From positions 56,194,239 to 56,258,238 of the forward strand of contig NC_071389.1 of the NCBI RefSeq assembly GCF_022682495.2: DNA of 64,000 nt, in the 5' to 3' direction. Both the position numbers and the translations under genes were made by a program. The DNA is from Desmodus rotundus (Eukaryota > Chordata > Mammalia > Chiroptera > Phyllostomidae). Shown here in pieces: positions 44,093-56,770 of this stretch; the first letter of the stretch is position 1; each line of letters opens with the position of its first letter. The notes beneath the pieces are model-generated. The model did not search any database. It had not been told where the DNA came from and was given only the letters and a program-made list of their open reading frames with translations.

Positions 44093-45139
44093 AAAACATG
44101 AAGCCGCTCTCACCCACAGGCAGAGAGAATGTGACGACAGGGTGTTACCAGTCCCAAGAGCCACTCTAACCATGGTGGGGACTTCCTCGTGAGAAGAAAA
44201 ACTGCACAGGGTGGGGCTGCCCCGTGGAAGTTGCAGCCTGGAGGAAGGCACAGTTGCTGCTGGAGGTCATGCTGAGGAGTGAGACAGGAGCAGACACACC
44301 CCAGGGTCTGCACACTCCTGCCCTCCATCTCTAGCTGGCATCTCCTGCTGGCCAAACCCAGCCTTAAAGCAGCTGAGGTGGCTAGCCTTGGCTAAGCAGT
44401 CTGCAGGGGAGGGATGTTCTGTGACATGCAGTGGAATTGGGTGCCTACCTGAAGAACAAATCTGGAGGCAAAAGTTCAGCTTTTAACCCCATCCTATAAC
44501 CCCTCTTCTTCCCCACAATTTACATTCCAATCTCTGGCCTCCTCTTCATTCCTAAACACAGGATAAATGGTCATGCTTTTACTACTCCTGCGGCATAAGA
44601 TGCAACCTCTATGGTTTTCTTCCTATTAGAATTCCACAAATTCTTCAAAGCTCAATTAAAATGTCACACCATTATATAACTTTCCTCACACTGTAAGTTA
44701 AATAAAAAATTCTGTCAATACTTTATAATACTTTATACCTCTCTTGTAGTAGTAATTTTTGCTTTACCATATAATGATTTATGTATGTGTCCTTCTCTTC
44801 TACTATTAACAACGTTTTTGGTTATTGCTTGACTACAAATGGCCAGAGATTCAATACTCTCTTTAGTGTCAAGATGTGTGGACCCTGAGTTGCTTCCCTA
44901 AAGCACTACCTAACGGGGTCTGCCTCCACTCCCAGCCCAGGCCCGAACACCCATACACTCTCTCTGTCTGGACACCAGGGAGCACTTCTATAAACTCGGA
45001 GATATGGACTGAAAAGAACTTTCTCCTTGAGGCATGGGGAGCTTGGAACTACAATGGATATCAAGAGTTTAGTCTTTTTGGAGAATTCATCATTGCTGGC
45101 ATGAGTGCACTTTATTAAAAAAAAATAAGTGCATCAAAA
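44093..45139. other. Intergenic, unassigned
   Basis: A GC-richer patch at 44110-44420 and an A-rich end at about 45112-45124. Nothing could be assigned. Confidence 0.4.
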
Positions 45140-45530
45140 TTAAAAAAAATATTTTTATTGATTATGCTATTACAGTTTTCCCAGTTTTCCCCCTCTATCT
45201 CCCTTCTGCCCTGTACCTGCAAACCCTCCACCATTCCCCCGCTTAGTTCACACCCATGGGTTGTACATGTAAGTTCTTTGAGTCCTCTGTTTCCTATACC
45301 ATTTTTATCTCTCCCCGTCTAATTTATGCCTACTAATTATGCTTCTTCTTCCCTGTACCTTTTCCCCCCTATTCCTTCCTTCCCCCTCCCCACTGAAATC
45401 CCTCCGTGTGATGTCCATTTTTCTGATTCTGTTCCTGTTCTGGTTGTTTGCTTAGTTTTTGTTTTCGTTGTTTTTCTTTTCTTTTAGGTTCATTTGTTGA
45501 TAGTTGTGAGTCTGTTGTCATTTTACCTAC
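45140..45530 (-). mobile_element. Bat L1/HAL1-type 3' part, minus strand
   Basis: The T-rich start TATTTTTATTGATTATGCTA, then ACAGTTTTCCCAGTTTTCCCCC, is the antisense 3' end I associate with bat L1s. Further right, the minus strand reads MTTDSQLSTNEPKRKEKQ, a basic low-complexity ORF1-tail-like peptide. Confidence 0.7.
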
Positions 45531-45785
45531 AAAGGAGTTCCCATTAGACTATCAGCTGATTTGTCAAAAGAAACCTTGCAGGCAAGAAAGGGCTGGAAAG
45601 AAGTATTTGAAGTCATGAAAAGCAAGGACCTACATCCAAGATTACTCTATCCAGCAAAGCTTTCATTTAGAATGGAAGGGCAGATAAAGTGCTTCCCAGA
45701 TAAGGTCAAGTTAAAGGAGTTCATCATCACCAAGCCATTATTATATGAAATGTTAAAGGGACTTATCTAAGAAAAAGAAGATAAA
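45531..45785 (+). mobile_element. Inverted ORF1 C-terminal piece of the same element
   Basis: Plus-strand translation gives SKETLQARKGWKEVFEVMKS, LHPRLLYPAKLSFRMEGQIK and LKEFIITKPLLYEMLKGLI, the C-terminal domain of L1 ORF1p. It abuts a minus-strand 3' part, as in twin-primed L1 insertions with a 5' inversion. Confidence 0.8.
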
Positions 45786-48284
45786 ATATATGAAAATGTT
45801 TTAAAGATCATTTTCTTCCATTACAGAGAAAGTTTCCATCTCTATTTCAAGATAAGGCTACAGGAGGTGGTAAAGTTATGAGCAATGTGCTTTTCCTTAA
45901 CAACTAGTATGGACCTGATTCATTGACACAAATGTTGGGGTTGGTCATTATCTGCAGTATCTGTAGCTTCAAAGGATATATTTCCCAGTGTATCAAATTA
46001 CAAACCTACCAGTATTCTGGGAAAAGATACCTCAGCTGTTCAACAACAATCTTTATTGAGCATTCAGGTGCCATGAACTTTTCAAGTTTTTCAGAAAGGT
46101 CAGTGCACGAAGTTTGGTCACAGTGATTGCGGGGGTGGTGGGGCAGTTTCTTTAGGGATGTGAGTTGGGGTTATCGAGGGCCCAGCGTGGATTAAAGTGA
46201 CACAGTCTAACCACATCACAGCAGTGTCAAGGACAGGCATTTTAACATACATGCCTCATTAGTCAGTATACGATCTCAGTATCTAGAAACTTGCATCTTT
46301 TCTGCAATCTCCACAAAGTTGGGATATTCTTCAAATGTCTCAGACTGTGGGTTTTGGGATCCACTCCTTTACTGTTCTAACTGTGCTCCTTTTCCAGGCA
46401 TATTTTGTTTTTAAAACAATTAGCACTCATCTGGGCTACATTTCTATGCATTCAATATACATGGAAAATGTTTATCCGGAAAACCATGTGAATTTTAATT
46501 TATAAGGATGGACTCCTGCTTGTATTCCAGAGAATTGATTTCCTTCATCTTTCATGATCCTTATCCCTATGAATCTCCACTATGCAGGGTTTTGTACCAG
46601 ATCCTAGAGTCTGGGGGGTAGCGCTAACATGGGACTCTGGAAGCATAGATTCAACATTTTGTGGGATTGTTAAGTGGCTTTGTGATTTGAAATTAATTTC
46701 TTTACTTCTGTAACATGTAGATTTTTTATTAGTAAAATTAGGAGCTTGGACTTCACAAGATTAACTCTAAGCTCTTTTCCAGGTCTAAAATTGTATGGTG
46801 TTATAACTATAAAAATCCTAATATAAATCTTTGCATACAGGGGACAGGAAGTTAAAGCTCTATAAAATGTATCTCATACAGATAGGGTTATAAGTGATAT
46901 AATTTGATTTTAAAAGTATCCTGCGAGCAAGTGTGGTGGGAGAAGTACTTACACAAAGACATTGGCACCTGTAAGTTACAAACTTTTTCTGTGACTTTCA
47001 TCTCACCTTTCCCTAGTTTTCTATTCAAAACAAGTTTTGTCACAATTTGCAGCCAAATAGAATCAAGGTGGCATATACAATCAGTCCATGTTTATTCTGT
47101 CTTCATTCATCCTTTAAAATTATCAAATGATATATGAAATATCTATAATTGGTCCCAGTTCATCACTTATGGGCTCAAATGACAAAACTATATGCCCAGA
47201 GAAGTGAAAATATCATTTCATTACTTCAGCCAGGTTAAGTCTGTGTGACCAAGAAGAGATAAGATCATAATCAGCACTGAGACTTGGGCAGTGGGGAGGA
47301 AAATGACAGACCAAGCAGATAGTGTGAAAAGGAAGAGCCATGGGAGAGCGGACTGGATGGCTGGGAACAAAACTGCACTGAGAAGAGAGTCATCTTAATG
47401 CAGCCTCCAAGCTTCTGCAGGGATCGTTAATCGGAATGGTGGCTAGGTGGCTCTGTTCAGCTGCTAACTTCACGTTTTCTCTTTTTTGCTAATAGTCACA
47501 GAATGATTTGACTGCATTAAGTATAAGTCATAAAACCACAATATATTAATTATGTTATTTCCCTTCACAACATTTATTATTGTTGTTTTCCCTTAATGCC
47601 AGTTATTATAAATACATTGCAGAAATTTAGAATAATATACAGGATTATGAGACAATGACTCACAAGGGCTAATTGTAAACCACACACTCTTTTAAATAAT
47701 CATTTATGAATTTCTATGACACTTCTGAGTAATCAAACCCCCTCACCAAAATCAAAGATAGAATCACCAATGCACAGTCAAACTAAGTTTAAAATATCTT
47801 TGAAAAATATGTTGTTTACTTAATTTTTCCCAGGTGCTTGCCAAAAGGTACCTGGATGTGAAAATAGGTGGAGAATCAGGTACACTCTTGACTGTGCAAG
47901 TCACTGAGGAAAACTGCCTCCATCTCTGAGAGACATTCCTGAAAATGACTCATTCAGAGAGGTTTAGGCTCAGATGGGTAACTTGCTCTTCTAATGTGGT
48001 GCTTCCTCACTGGCCCTGTAAAAACGCATCAGAAAAGGCATTTAATATTCAATGGATTTCCAAACATCCAAAGTCATTAAACAGGAAAACACATCTTTTT
48101 AAAATAGGACTGGAACAAATAGATAAATACAAGCTGGGGGGAAAAAAGTCCAACCCTTACCTTACCCCATACACAAAATTAACCCAAAATGGATTATGAA
48201 GTTAAATATAAACACTGAAATTATTAAACATCTAGAACGCTTAAGGAAAAGTCTTTTATGGTGTTGGATTAGACAAACATTTCT
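45786..48284. other. Intergenic, mostly unassigned
   Basis: A MIR-like stretch lies at about 46680-46800 (GTGATTTGAAATTAATTTC, GATTAACTCTAAGCTCTTTTCC). No gene was seen. Confidence 0.4.
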
Positions 48285-49720
48285 TTTCTTTTCAGTTCAT
48301 ATTTTTATTGTATTTTTCCATTACCATTTGTCCCCTTTATACACCTCCCACAAACATCACACTGTTGTCCATGTCCATGAGTCCTTTCTCCTTTTAGATC
48401 AATCACTCAACCCCTTAACCACTCCCGGTCCAGAGCTGTCAGCCTGCTCTCCATCTATGAGTCTGTTTCTATTTTGCTTGTTAGTTCAGTTTGTTCATTG
48501 GATTCCACATATGAGTGAAATCATATGGTATTTGTCTTTCTCTGACTGGCTTATTTCACTTAGCATAATGCTATCCAGGTCCATCCATACTGTCGCAAAG
48601 GGAAAAGTTTTCTTCTTTTTTATTATCCTTTTAGTATTCCATTGTACAAATGCCCCCTAGTGGTTTTACCCACACATCTATTGATGGACACTTGTGCTGC
48701 TTCCATGTCTTGGAGATTGTAACTAACGCTGCAGTGGACATAGGGGTGCTCATGTTCTTTTGATTTAGTGTTTTGGGTTTCTTTGGATAAATTCCCAGGA
48801 GTGGAATTGCTTGTTCATAAGGCAGTTCCATTTTTAATTTTTTGAGGTATCTCCATACTGCTTTCCACAGTGGCTGCCCCAATCTACGTTCCCACCAAAA
48901 GTGCAAAAGTGTTCCCCTTTCTCCACATCCTCGCCAGCACTTGTTGGTTGTTTTATTGATGACAGCCATTCTGACTGGTGTGAGGTGATATCTCATTGTG
49001 GTTTTAATTTGCATTTCTCAGATGATTAGCAATGTTTTTGCACCTTTTCACATATCTACTTGTCATCTGTATGTCCTCTTTGGAGATGTGTCCATTCAGG
49101 TCCTTTTCCCATTTTTTAATTGGATTATTTGTTTTTTGGTGTTGAGTTTTATAAGTTCTTTATAAATTTTGGGTATTAACCCCTTATCAGATATATTGGC
49201 AAATATGTTCCCCTATTCACTGGGTTGTCCTTTTATTTGTTGATGTTTTCCTTTGCTGTACAAAAATGTTTTAGTTTGGTGCAGTCCCATTTGTTTACTT
49301 TTTTCTTTTGTTTCCCTTGCCTGAGGAGATATATCAAGTAAAATATTGCTACAAGCAATGTCTGAGATTTTACTGCCTATGTTTTTTTGTAGGATTTTTA
49401 TAATTTCAGATCTAACATTTAAGTATTTAATCTATTTTGAATGTATTCTTGTGTGTGGTATAAGAAGGTGGTTTTATTTTTCTCTATGTATTTTTCCAGT
49501 TTTCCCAATACCATTTATTGAATAAACTATCTATAGCCCATTGTATGTGTTTGCTTCCTCCAGCAAATATTAATTGACTATAAAGGTGTGGGTTGATTCC
49601 TGGGCTCTCTATTCTGTTCCATTGATCTATGTGTCTTTTTTTTTCTTTGCCAGTACCATGCTGTTTTGATCACTATGGCTTTATAGACTAGTTTCATACT
49701 AGGTAGCATGATTTCTCCCA
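48285..49720 (-). mobile_element. L1 ORF2 C-terminus and 3' UTR, minus strand
   Basis: Minus-strand translation of 48631-49014 gives [40 protein letters not shown] and LGIYPKK, the canonical L1 ORF2 C-terminus. Upstream ORF2 follows ([20 protein letters not shown] at about 49580-49680). The 3' UTR runs to about 48285 (TTTTTATTGTATTTTTCCA). It is one of the less decayed L1 copies here. Confidence 0.9.
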
Positions 49721-50175
49721 CAGCAAGAGTACATATGCTTTCCCTTTTCTCCGCATCCTTTCCAATATTTGTTATTTCTAGTCTTTTTGATAATTGCCAT
49801 TTTAACAGGTGTGAGTGGCTTTGATTTGCATTTCCCTGATGGCTAATTATGTACAGCATCTTTTCATGTGCTTGTTGGCCACTTTCGTATCTCCTTTGGA
49901 ATGTCTGCTCAGATCTTCGGCCCATTTTTAAATATTAAGTGGTGTGATTTTTTTGTTACTGAGTTGTTTGAGTTCTTTATACATTTTGGATATTAGCCCC
50001 TAATCAGATAAATGATTTTCAAGTATTTTTCTCCCATTCAGGTTGCCTTCTCATTTTGTCGATGGTTTCCTCTGTGGCGCAGAAGCTTTTTAGTTTGATG
50101 TAGTCCCACTTGTGTATTTCCGCTTTTGTTTCAGTAAGGGAACCTCGGGATTCTTTAGAGCAGCATCTGATGATG
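49721..50175 (-). mobile_element. Second L1 ORF2 fragment, minus strand
   Basis: The minus strand reads KAEIHKWDYIKLKSFCATEE and TIDKMRRQPEWEKNT, then SQGNANQSHSHLLKW-type sequence. This repeats the ORF2 C-terminal region already present in the neighbouring copy, so it is a separate insertion in the same orientation. Confidence 0.8.
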
Positions 50176-50339
50176 GAAGGATTAAATATATGAAGAAGAA
50201 AGAGCAATGGTTTTGAGGGGTGAGTGGCTTGCTCCATTGGTTCTCATGTTTTTCCTGGAAATCCATTCATTGATGTCTCGGGCTACAGCAGACCTTATCA
50301 GTGACTTTGTAGCACCTCACCCCTCTTTCACTAGTTTTG
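50176..50339. other. Intergenic, unassigned
   Basis: No feature was recognised. Confidence 0.4.
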
Positions 50340-50530
50340 ACCTTAGGACAAGGGTGAGCAAACATTTTCTGTAGAGGCCAGTTAGTAAATATTTTCAACG
50401 TTTTGGCCATGTAGTCTCTGTTGTGACTACACGACTCTGGTGCTATAATATGACAGAGACAAAAAGTAAATAAATGGGAATGGCAGTGTTCCAATAAAAA
50501 GTTCTTTATGGACACTAAAATTTAAATTTT
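50340..50530 (+). mobile_element. Old DNA transposon fragment (hAT-Charlie-like)
   Basis: GAGCAAACATTTTCTGTAGAGGCC, TAAATATTTTCAACG, GTAGTCTCTGTTG and TTCCAATAAAAAGTTCTTTATG match a common mammalian non-autonomous hAT element. I do not name the family. Confidence 0.6.
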
Positions 50531-53028
50531 CTATAATTTTCATGCATTATAAAATATTCTTTTGATTTCCCCATCTATTTTTAAAAATAATAAAATATTC
50601 TATTATTAAAAATATAAAAAACATTCTTTGCTCACAGACTATACAAAGAAGGTGGTGGGTGGATTTGTCCCCTGGCTGTAGTCTCCGGATCCCTGTCTTA
50701 GGGCCTCAACTCCTCCCTGATACCCAGGATCCTCAGGAGATGTAATTCTCTTTCCATGTAACGCCAGAATTACGGTCGTACGGGATTTGGGAGAACCATT
50801 CTGAGGACAATCTGTTTCTGGAATGAACGTCAGCTGCTTAATAATCACCTCATCAAGGGAGAGAAGAAGGCTTCTTAGTTTAGTGGTTAATTCGCTATAT
50901 TTCCTTTAGAAATAACTTGCTTGATTTTTTTTGGCATGCAGAGTAGCAGACACTAAACATGAATAAGAAATGATTCACTTTGACACACTGTTCTGTCACT
51001 AAGAACATGTGGACTGAGACAGGGTATTTTGTTGTTGTTGAGATTTTACATTGGTTAATGGATGACTTCTGTTTATTAACAGGTGTAAGCCTTGACTAGA
51101 ATCCTGCACATGTCCAGGGGGACCATCAGCAATGAAGTAAGTGACTAGTTGTCTGGCAGAAAGAGCATTAAAAATACTGACATTTATCCTCTCTTGATGA
51201 GCTGAGACAGATAATATAATCTATAAGTAAGGATATTAAAAAAGAAAGACGTGGGATATGGCAATAAGATAATAAGGGCATGTGATAATACACATCCAAC
51301 TGTGAATAAGATTGTTTTAGCCCAGAAATTCATATTAAAGTAAAAAAAACTCTAGAAATCTATCCCCAAGATTCGAATCAGTTTTACAAATTTTAAAAAT
51401 TCAAATGGGAAAGTATTTTAAATGCATTTTCAGTGGGTATAAGGACACCTCTTCCCAAATCAAGTTTTCAGCTTTGGAAAAGGAAAATTTAAGCTGATGT
51501 TTATAGCAAGTTTAGAAAATGGTTTTCTTGTTTTTGTTGGAAACTGCATCCAGGTTTCCCTGAAAAAATCTTTCTAAACAGAGAAATTAATTCTGCAGAA
51601 TTTTAGTAACAAAAAAGAGAATATACACATCAGTATGGGGGCACGAGGTTGCTTTAGAGAAGATATCGTTAGGAAGGAGTGGAGTATTTGAGTGAAAAGA
51701 CTGTCAGTAATGGCTCCCAAATAACTGTGAAGTTGTCCAAGTCAAGAACCAAGTGAGTTTTGCAAAGGCAGTTAATTGAAAGGACCAGTAGATGGCATCA
51801 GTAAGTCAGGATTGACTCAGAAGCTCAAGGAAAGAAAAAAAGACAACGTGACCGCTCCTTAGTTTTATGCCTAACCCTTCTGTCCAAGCTTGTACTATTT
51901 GCTTCTCTGATCTTAACATGCTGAGCTACTATGGCAACATTAGTCCACGTTCAAGAAGGGTCCTATGAGCACATCTTCAAGGAATTAGGACCAAACTCTC
52001 AATAAAATGATAAGGCTAGAAGAGAGTTACATTTACTATCATTATATTCCCACTTCCATCCCCATGCTTATTTCCCTCCCTCCCTCCTTCCCCTTCTCTG
52101 TACCTCAGGTGCAAATATCTGAGCCACTTATACTCTGCTTACCATCGTCACTGGTTGCAAACCTTTCTGTTATTTAAAAATTTTCTTTCCTTCTTTTCCT
52201 GGACTTCCAAAGTAATCTCCCCCTAGACATTCAGGCTCAGGTATTTGATATCTCACTTTGCATTGTCTGTACATTTGTAAAATATGTGGTGTTTTGTGTA
52301 TGTACATATTTTTAATTTTTACACAGTGTTATATTGTTAATTATTTTTTTCACTCAACCCTAGGTTTCCAAGAAATATTCAAGTTGCTGTTACTCCAAAC
52401 TGCTATTACTATTCCATAATATGAACCTATTATATTTTTAATTTGCTATTCCTTTAGTGGTGGACAAAAGTAGGTTTAGGTTACTTGGGGCTAATTACCT
52501 ACTTCTTTTCCTTTTCTTAGGGTAAGGTCAGACTTTAGTAAAAGATACATTTTGTAAAATGGTTTCTAAAAATATAATAAACAGTGAATAAGACGGAGAA
52601 AATGAGGTATATGTGTACTGGGAAAAGTATTCTTAGTCCTCTACAACAGAGCTGCTTTGTTCTTTTGAGGCTTCTAGAAGGGCTTTCTGATGCTCATTAT
52701 TACTAATCTTTACATTTTAACATACATAAGTATAAAAATCAAGGCAATGTTCACATTCATCTTAGATTTATATTCTCTGTTCTAACAATGTATTTTGAAA
52801 AGAGAACAAAAGTACGAACGTTATAAAATTAAAATAACTGGGTGATGTTTTATAATCAAAAATCATGACTATATTTAATCTGACTCCTCTCCACATATGT
52901 AATAATTTTTATGAAAAAATGAACATTAAACACCAGGAAAATATGTGCTAGATAGATAGGCAATATGGTGAAGTAGAAATATCACATTCTTTGGTATAGA
53001 TGGGGGATGGGGAACTTTTTCTATTAGG
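50531..53028. other. Intergenic, unassigned
   Basis: No gene was seen. The segment at about 52020-52450 (CTTTGCATTGTCTGTACATTTG, TGTTATATTGTTAATTATTT) may be an old antisense L1. A CCCT-rich stretch lies at 52074-52100. Confidence 0.4.
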
Positions 53029-53398
53029 GCTGCTATGGACCAAAATGTGCCTCTTCAACATTCATGTTGCAACCCTAACTGCCCAGGTGACTGTATTTGG
53101 GAACAGGGCGTTAGTGAGGTGATTAAAGTTAAATGAGGTTATGCAGGTGGAGCCCTGATTCCACAGAACTGGTGCCATAAGAAGAAGAGGTAGAGATGCC
53201 AGAGCGCTCTCTCTGCTATGTGAGGACATAGCTGGGAGGCGGCTTTCTGGAAGCCAACAGGAGCTCTCACCAGAACTGGTCTGCCACCACCCTGACATCA
53301 TACTTGCAGCCTCCAGAACTGTGAGATAATAACCTTCTGTTGTTTAAGCCACCCAGTCCACGGTATTTTGCTATGGTAGCCTGGGCTGACTAATGCAA
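53029..53398 (+). mobile_element. MLT1-type LTR, plus strand
   Basis: GCTGCTATGGACCAAAATGTG, GTGACTGTATTTGGGAACAGG, GGTTATGCAGGTGGAGCC, TATGTGAGGACATAGCTGGGAGG, CCTCCAGAACTGTGAGA and GTATTTTGCTATGGTAGCC follow MLT1. It is the third such LTR in the window. Confidence 0.88.
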
Positions 53399-54311
53399 AG
53401 TCCTGGATAGTACACGGTTTAGGACCAGCATTAACAGGATTATTTTGGAAAGTCTTTATAAGAAGGTGACAGTTTGGCTGAGAAATCAATCACCAGTGGG
53501 ATCCAATTATGCAAAACTCAAGGTGTTCCTGGGAGAGGAAACAGAAAGTGCAAAGGCCTCAAGGTGGTAAATGTGGCATCCAGCTCGTGGGGGTGGGAGG
53601 GAGGGGGAGATGCTCAGGGCGACAATGGGCCAGATGTGTCTGACTGAGAGTGTGAGAGTGTGAGGCACAGGGAATATGGATGGAGACTGAGGAAGGCGAG
53701 GTTAGGGTGAGAATATAAAAGAAATCTTCATTTATCCTAAATACTGGGAAGAATTTGGATTGTGTGTGTGTGCATGTGTGTGTGTTTAACTTTTTATGTT
53801 TTGGATCACTTTAAAGCCGGAAGTAACTTGATATGATTTGTGTTTTTTTATCATTTAAGTCACTTTGGTTACCAAATGAAGTAGAAGCTGGCAGCCCAGA
53901 TAGGAGGCAATTGTAAACCCGGATCACTGATGCTGGAAAGAATGGGTAGATTTCAGGTATTATTTGGATTCAGAACCACCAGGATTTGTTGATGGATTGT
54001 AACTGGAAAGCAAGAGAAACATAGTGATAACACATCATTTTGGGTTTCAACAACTATAAGAGGGATGGTACAATTCACTAAGATAGGGAAAAGGGAAAGA
54101 ATAGAGTTTTTTTCTAAGGACAAGGAAGCAAGTGTTTATTTTGGGAATGTTGCATATAAGATGCCTATTAAAAATCCATGGAAATACTAAATAGGTAGTT
54201 ATAGGTACAAGTTCACATCTCAGTAGAAAATGTGGGTTGGTGTCTGGTCTTCAGCATAGAGATGGGAAAAAAGCCAATGGACTGAATGGATTCCCTAGGG
54301 CAAGAGTGAAC
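53399..54311. other. Intergenic with a TG repeat
   Basis: A (TG)n stretch lies at about 53760-53785. The part at about 53810-54060 (GCAGCCCAGATAGGAGGCAATTG, CACCAGGATTTGTTGATGGATTG) resembles an old dispersed repeat also hinted at near 22190-22390. Confidence 0.4.
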
Positions 54312-54383
54312 AGAGAAAAAAGAAAAAGAAAAGAAAAGAAAAGAAAAAATAAAAGGAAAAGGAAAAGGAAAGGAAAGAGAGGG
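54312..54383 (+). repeat. Polypurine (GAAAA/GGAAA)n tract
   Basis: 72 bases of purine with a single T at 54350. It contains tandem AAAAG and GGAAAA units. Confidence 0.9.
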
Positions 54384-54809
54384 CCCAAGATTGAGTAGAT
54401 TTGGGACATTCAGAGGCTGAGAGGAGGAGGAGCAGGGGGAGGAGAAAGAAGAGAAGGAAGAGGGCCATCGAATGGTACCAAGAGGATTCCAGGGACATAG
54501 GAAGAACACTTACCTCAGGATGGTAGTAATTATGACAATGAAGAGCAGCTACCATTTCCAGAAAAAAAAAGAGGCCAATTATTTTGGACAATTATTTTGA
54601 ACCACTTCGCTGAGAGATTGCGAAGGATGAAAGTGGAGCCACGACTATTGGATTTGGCAATGGAGGTTCTCAGTGGACTTGACAAGAGAAGATTCTCTAA
54701 TAGAAGGGGATAGAAACTCTAATGGACAGCGTGGAGGAGAGATTGAAGGTATGAGTTTGGAGGTTAAGAAGGAAAATAGGATGCGCACTGAACTTACTTC
54801 ATAACGCCT

Positions 54810-55010
54810 GAGACTAAAGTTGATCTCTGCCACTTACTAACTGAACTTTCTGGGAAAATCACTTAATTTCTTTGAACCTCATGTTCTTCTCTGTAAATTG
54901 AGAATAAAATACCACACACAAGGGTTGTTATGAGAAGTAAATTAAATGGTGTATGTAAAGTGCAAAATGAGCATAATGGACACTTTGCAAGTATCATTTA
55001 CTTTTTCTTC
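54810..55010 (+). repeat. MIR-like SINE
   Basis: GATCTCTGCCACTTACTAACTG, AAAATCACTTAATTTCTTTGAACC, TCTGTAAATTGAGAATAAAATACC and GGGTTGTTATGAG follow MIR closely. Confidence 0.8.
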
Positions 55011-55739
55011 TCACATTCTATTCGCTCGATGCATCCCCTGCTCCAGGTAGTGAACCTTTACTGTGGCCGGTCCAAGGGCCAGGAAACTCTGGCGTTGTGA
55101 CTATAAAAACTGCTTAAAAAAAGACTTTGCTGTTCTAGTTTCTTCATCTGTGAACCATACGGAATAAGCATAAAAGCCTGTATCTTGATCTCTGGAGGCC
55201 ACCCCATGGGCAACAAAAGGATATTTGCAGTCTGTCCTGAAAATTCTCCTTGGAATATATGACAAGTTTTGATCTAAGGTCCATCCACCTCTAAGATCTA
55301 CACTGCTCTAGACTGTGAGTGACAGTAGAACATGTATAATCCAAGGATGACGCACTTTCACACAGGAAAGCATGATTGGCATTGCGAAGTGAGTGCTGAC
55401 AACTTCTAGAAACCCTCCAGTGTGTTCCTATTTGCTTTGCGCATGCACTTATCTCCATAAAAAGGTTTGTGAGGAGCCAGTGAGTGGCCTTCCCTGCATC
55501 TTCTACACTGTTGTTCCCCCAGGAGATTTTGTGTCCGAGCCAGCCACACTGGCACCCGCAGTCAGAGGAATGGCAGCTATTCCAACTGCAAGAGCTGCCA
55601 CATTCAATTTTCCTTCTTTGAAGCATGTCTCCTTATTTCTCCTTCCCCATCTCTGTGCCTCTTAATAGAAAAAAATAGTCTCTTTAAGGTTCATAATTAA
55701 AAATGCTTTACTGATGAAAACATTTGTTTATGTAATAAC
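55011..55739. other. Intergenic, unassigned
   Basis: No gene or repeat was recognised. The short frames on both strands here lack domains. Confidence 0.4.
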
Positions 55740-56060
55740 AATAATAACTAATTACAATGCAGCTTGAAGGGTTGTATATCACATTTCAGCCAAGTAGGAC
55801 TCAAAACAGCTGAGTTATTAAATCCTGATAAATGATAATGGAAAAGACTGCACAGCCTTAACTGTAGTGAAGCTACCAGCCGTGCTATAATTATAATTTC
55901 CTCTCTCATTAAGGGCCATAATTTGCCATTGATTTTTATGCAAAAGCTTGATTTTAATGGAAATTCCTTATTTTTAGTAAGGAAAATATGGCCTTTGATA
56001 TTTTCTTGAATGTTTCTAAAACATTTAAACTTGTATTCCTTACAGTATGCTTGGGTACTA
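55740..56060. promoter_or_regulatory. Possible conserved noncoding element
   Basis: Non-repetitive, AT-rich sequence dense in TAATTA, ATTAAA and TGATTTTTATG-type homeodomain-like words (CTATAATTATAATTTCC, CATTGATTTTTATGC). By feel it resembles vertebrate enhancers. Nothing in the window proves conservation. Confidence 0.25.
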
Positions 56061-56670
56061 TAGCACTCAAATTTTATTTTATTCCTTAAGTTTTGTTTTT
56101 TTGTTAGAAAACATATATAAAGTTACTGTAATTCTGCTTAGAATGTTTATTGTTTTTGTAAAAGGTTGTTATAGAATCATATTCCCAAGAGAACTATAAC
56201 ACAGATTGTGTCTGCTTGAAGATAAATTTAAGTTCAAAAGAACAATCTTTGTGGAATCTACAGAACCCCTTTTCTCACATTTCATGCCACATTTGCACTG
56301 TTTTATTGTTGCTTTGTTTGTTTATGTATGTGTGTTTTAATAATGTCTGAAGCCTGTGAACTCTCTGGAATATGTTCACATGAGATATGACATGTGCTGG
56401 AAAGGAAGCAAATTCTATTCTCCTTCCAACCATCCACTTACCATTCCAGCCACATATCACATAATTCTTCCACACTCTGCACATCCATATTCCCCTTCCA
56501 AACACAGACCTTTACACCTAGATGCCTTCTGTTACACAGGCACAGCCACAGGTATTTTCAAGAAAGCATGGTACCAAAAATATCATAATGACCATCATGC
56601 TTTTGGTCTTTTTTACTTGCCATCAAAGGAGCAGAGCTGGAGAACGGTAACTTGATCTCTTGTGAGTATT
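56061..56670. other. Intergenic, unassigned
   Basis: No feature was recognised. Confidence 0.4.
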
Positions 56671-56770
56671 CCTCATTTCCTCCCTCCCTCCTTACATCTT
56701 TCACTCTCCCTCTCTCCTTCCCTCCCTTCCTCTCCTCCTCCTCTTCATCCTCTCTCTCCCCCGCCCCCCC
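56671..56770 (+). repeat. Polypyrimidine tract
   Basis: CT-rich for about 100 bases (CCTCCCTCCCTCC, CTCCTCCTCCTC, TCTCTCTCCC), ending in a run of C with one G. Confidence 0.85.

Noticed and set aside
48631..49014. A 127-codon minus-strand frame as a gene
   Set aside because: It is the L1 ORF2 C-terminus.
54213..54591. Two minus-strand frames rich in Ser, Phe and Leu
   Set aside because: They are translations of the polypurine tract and its flanks.
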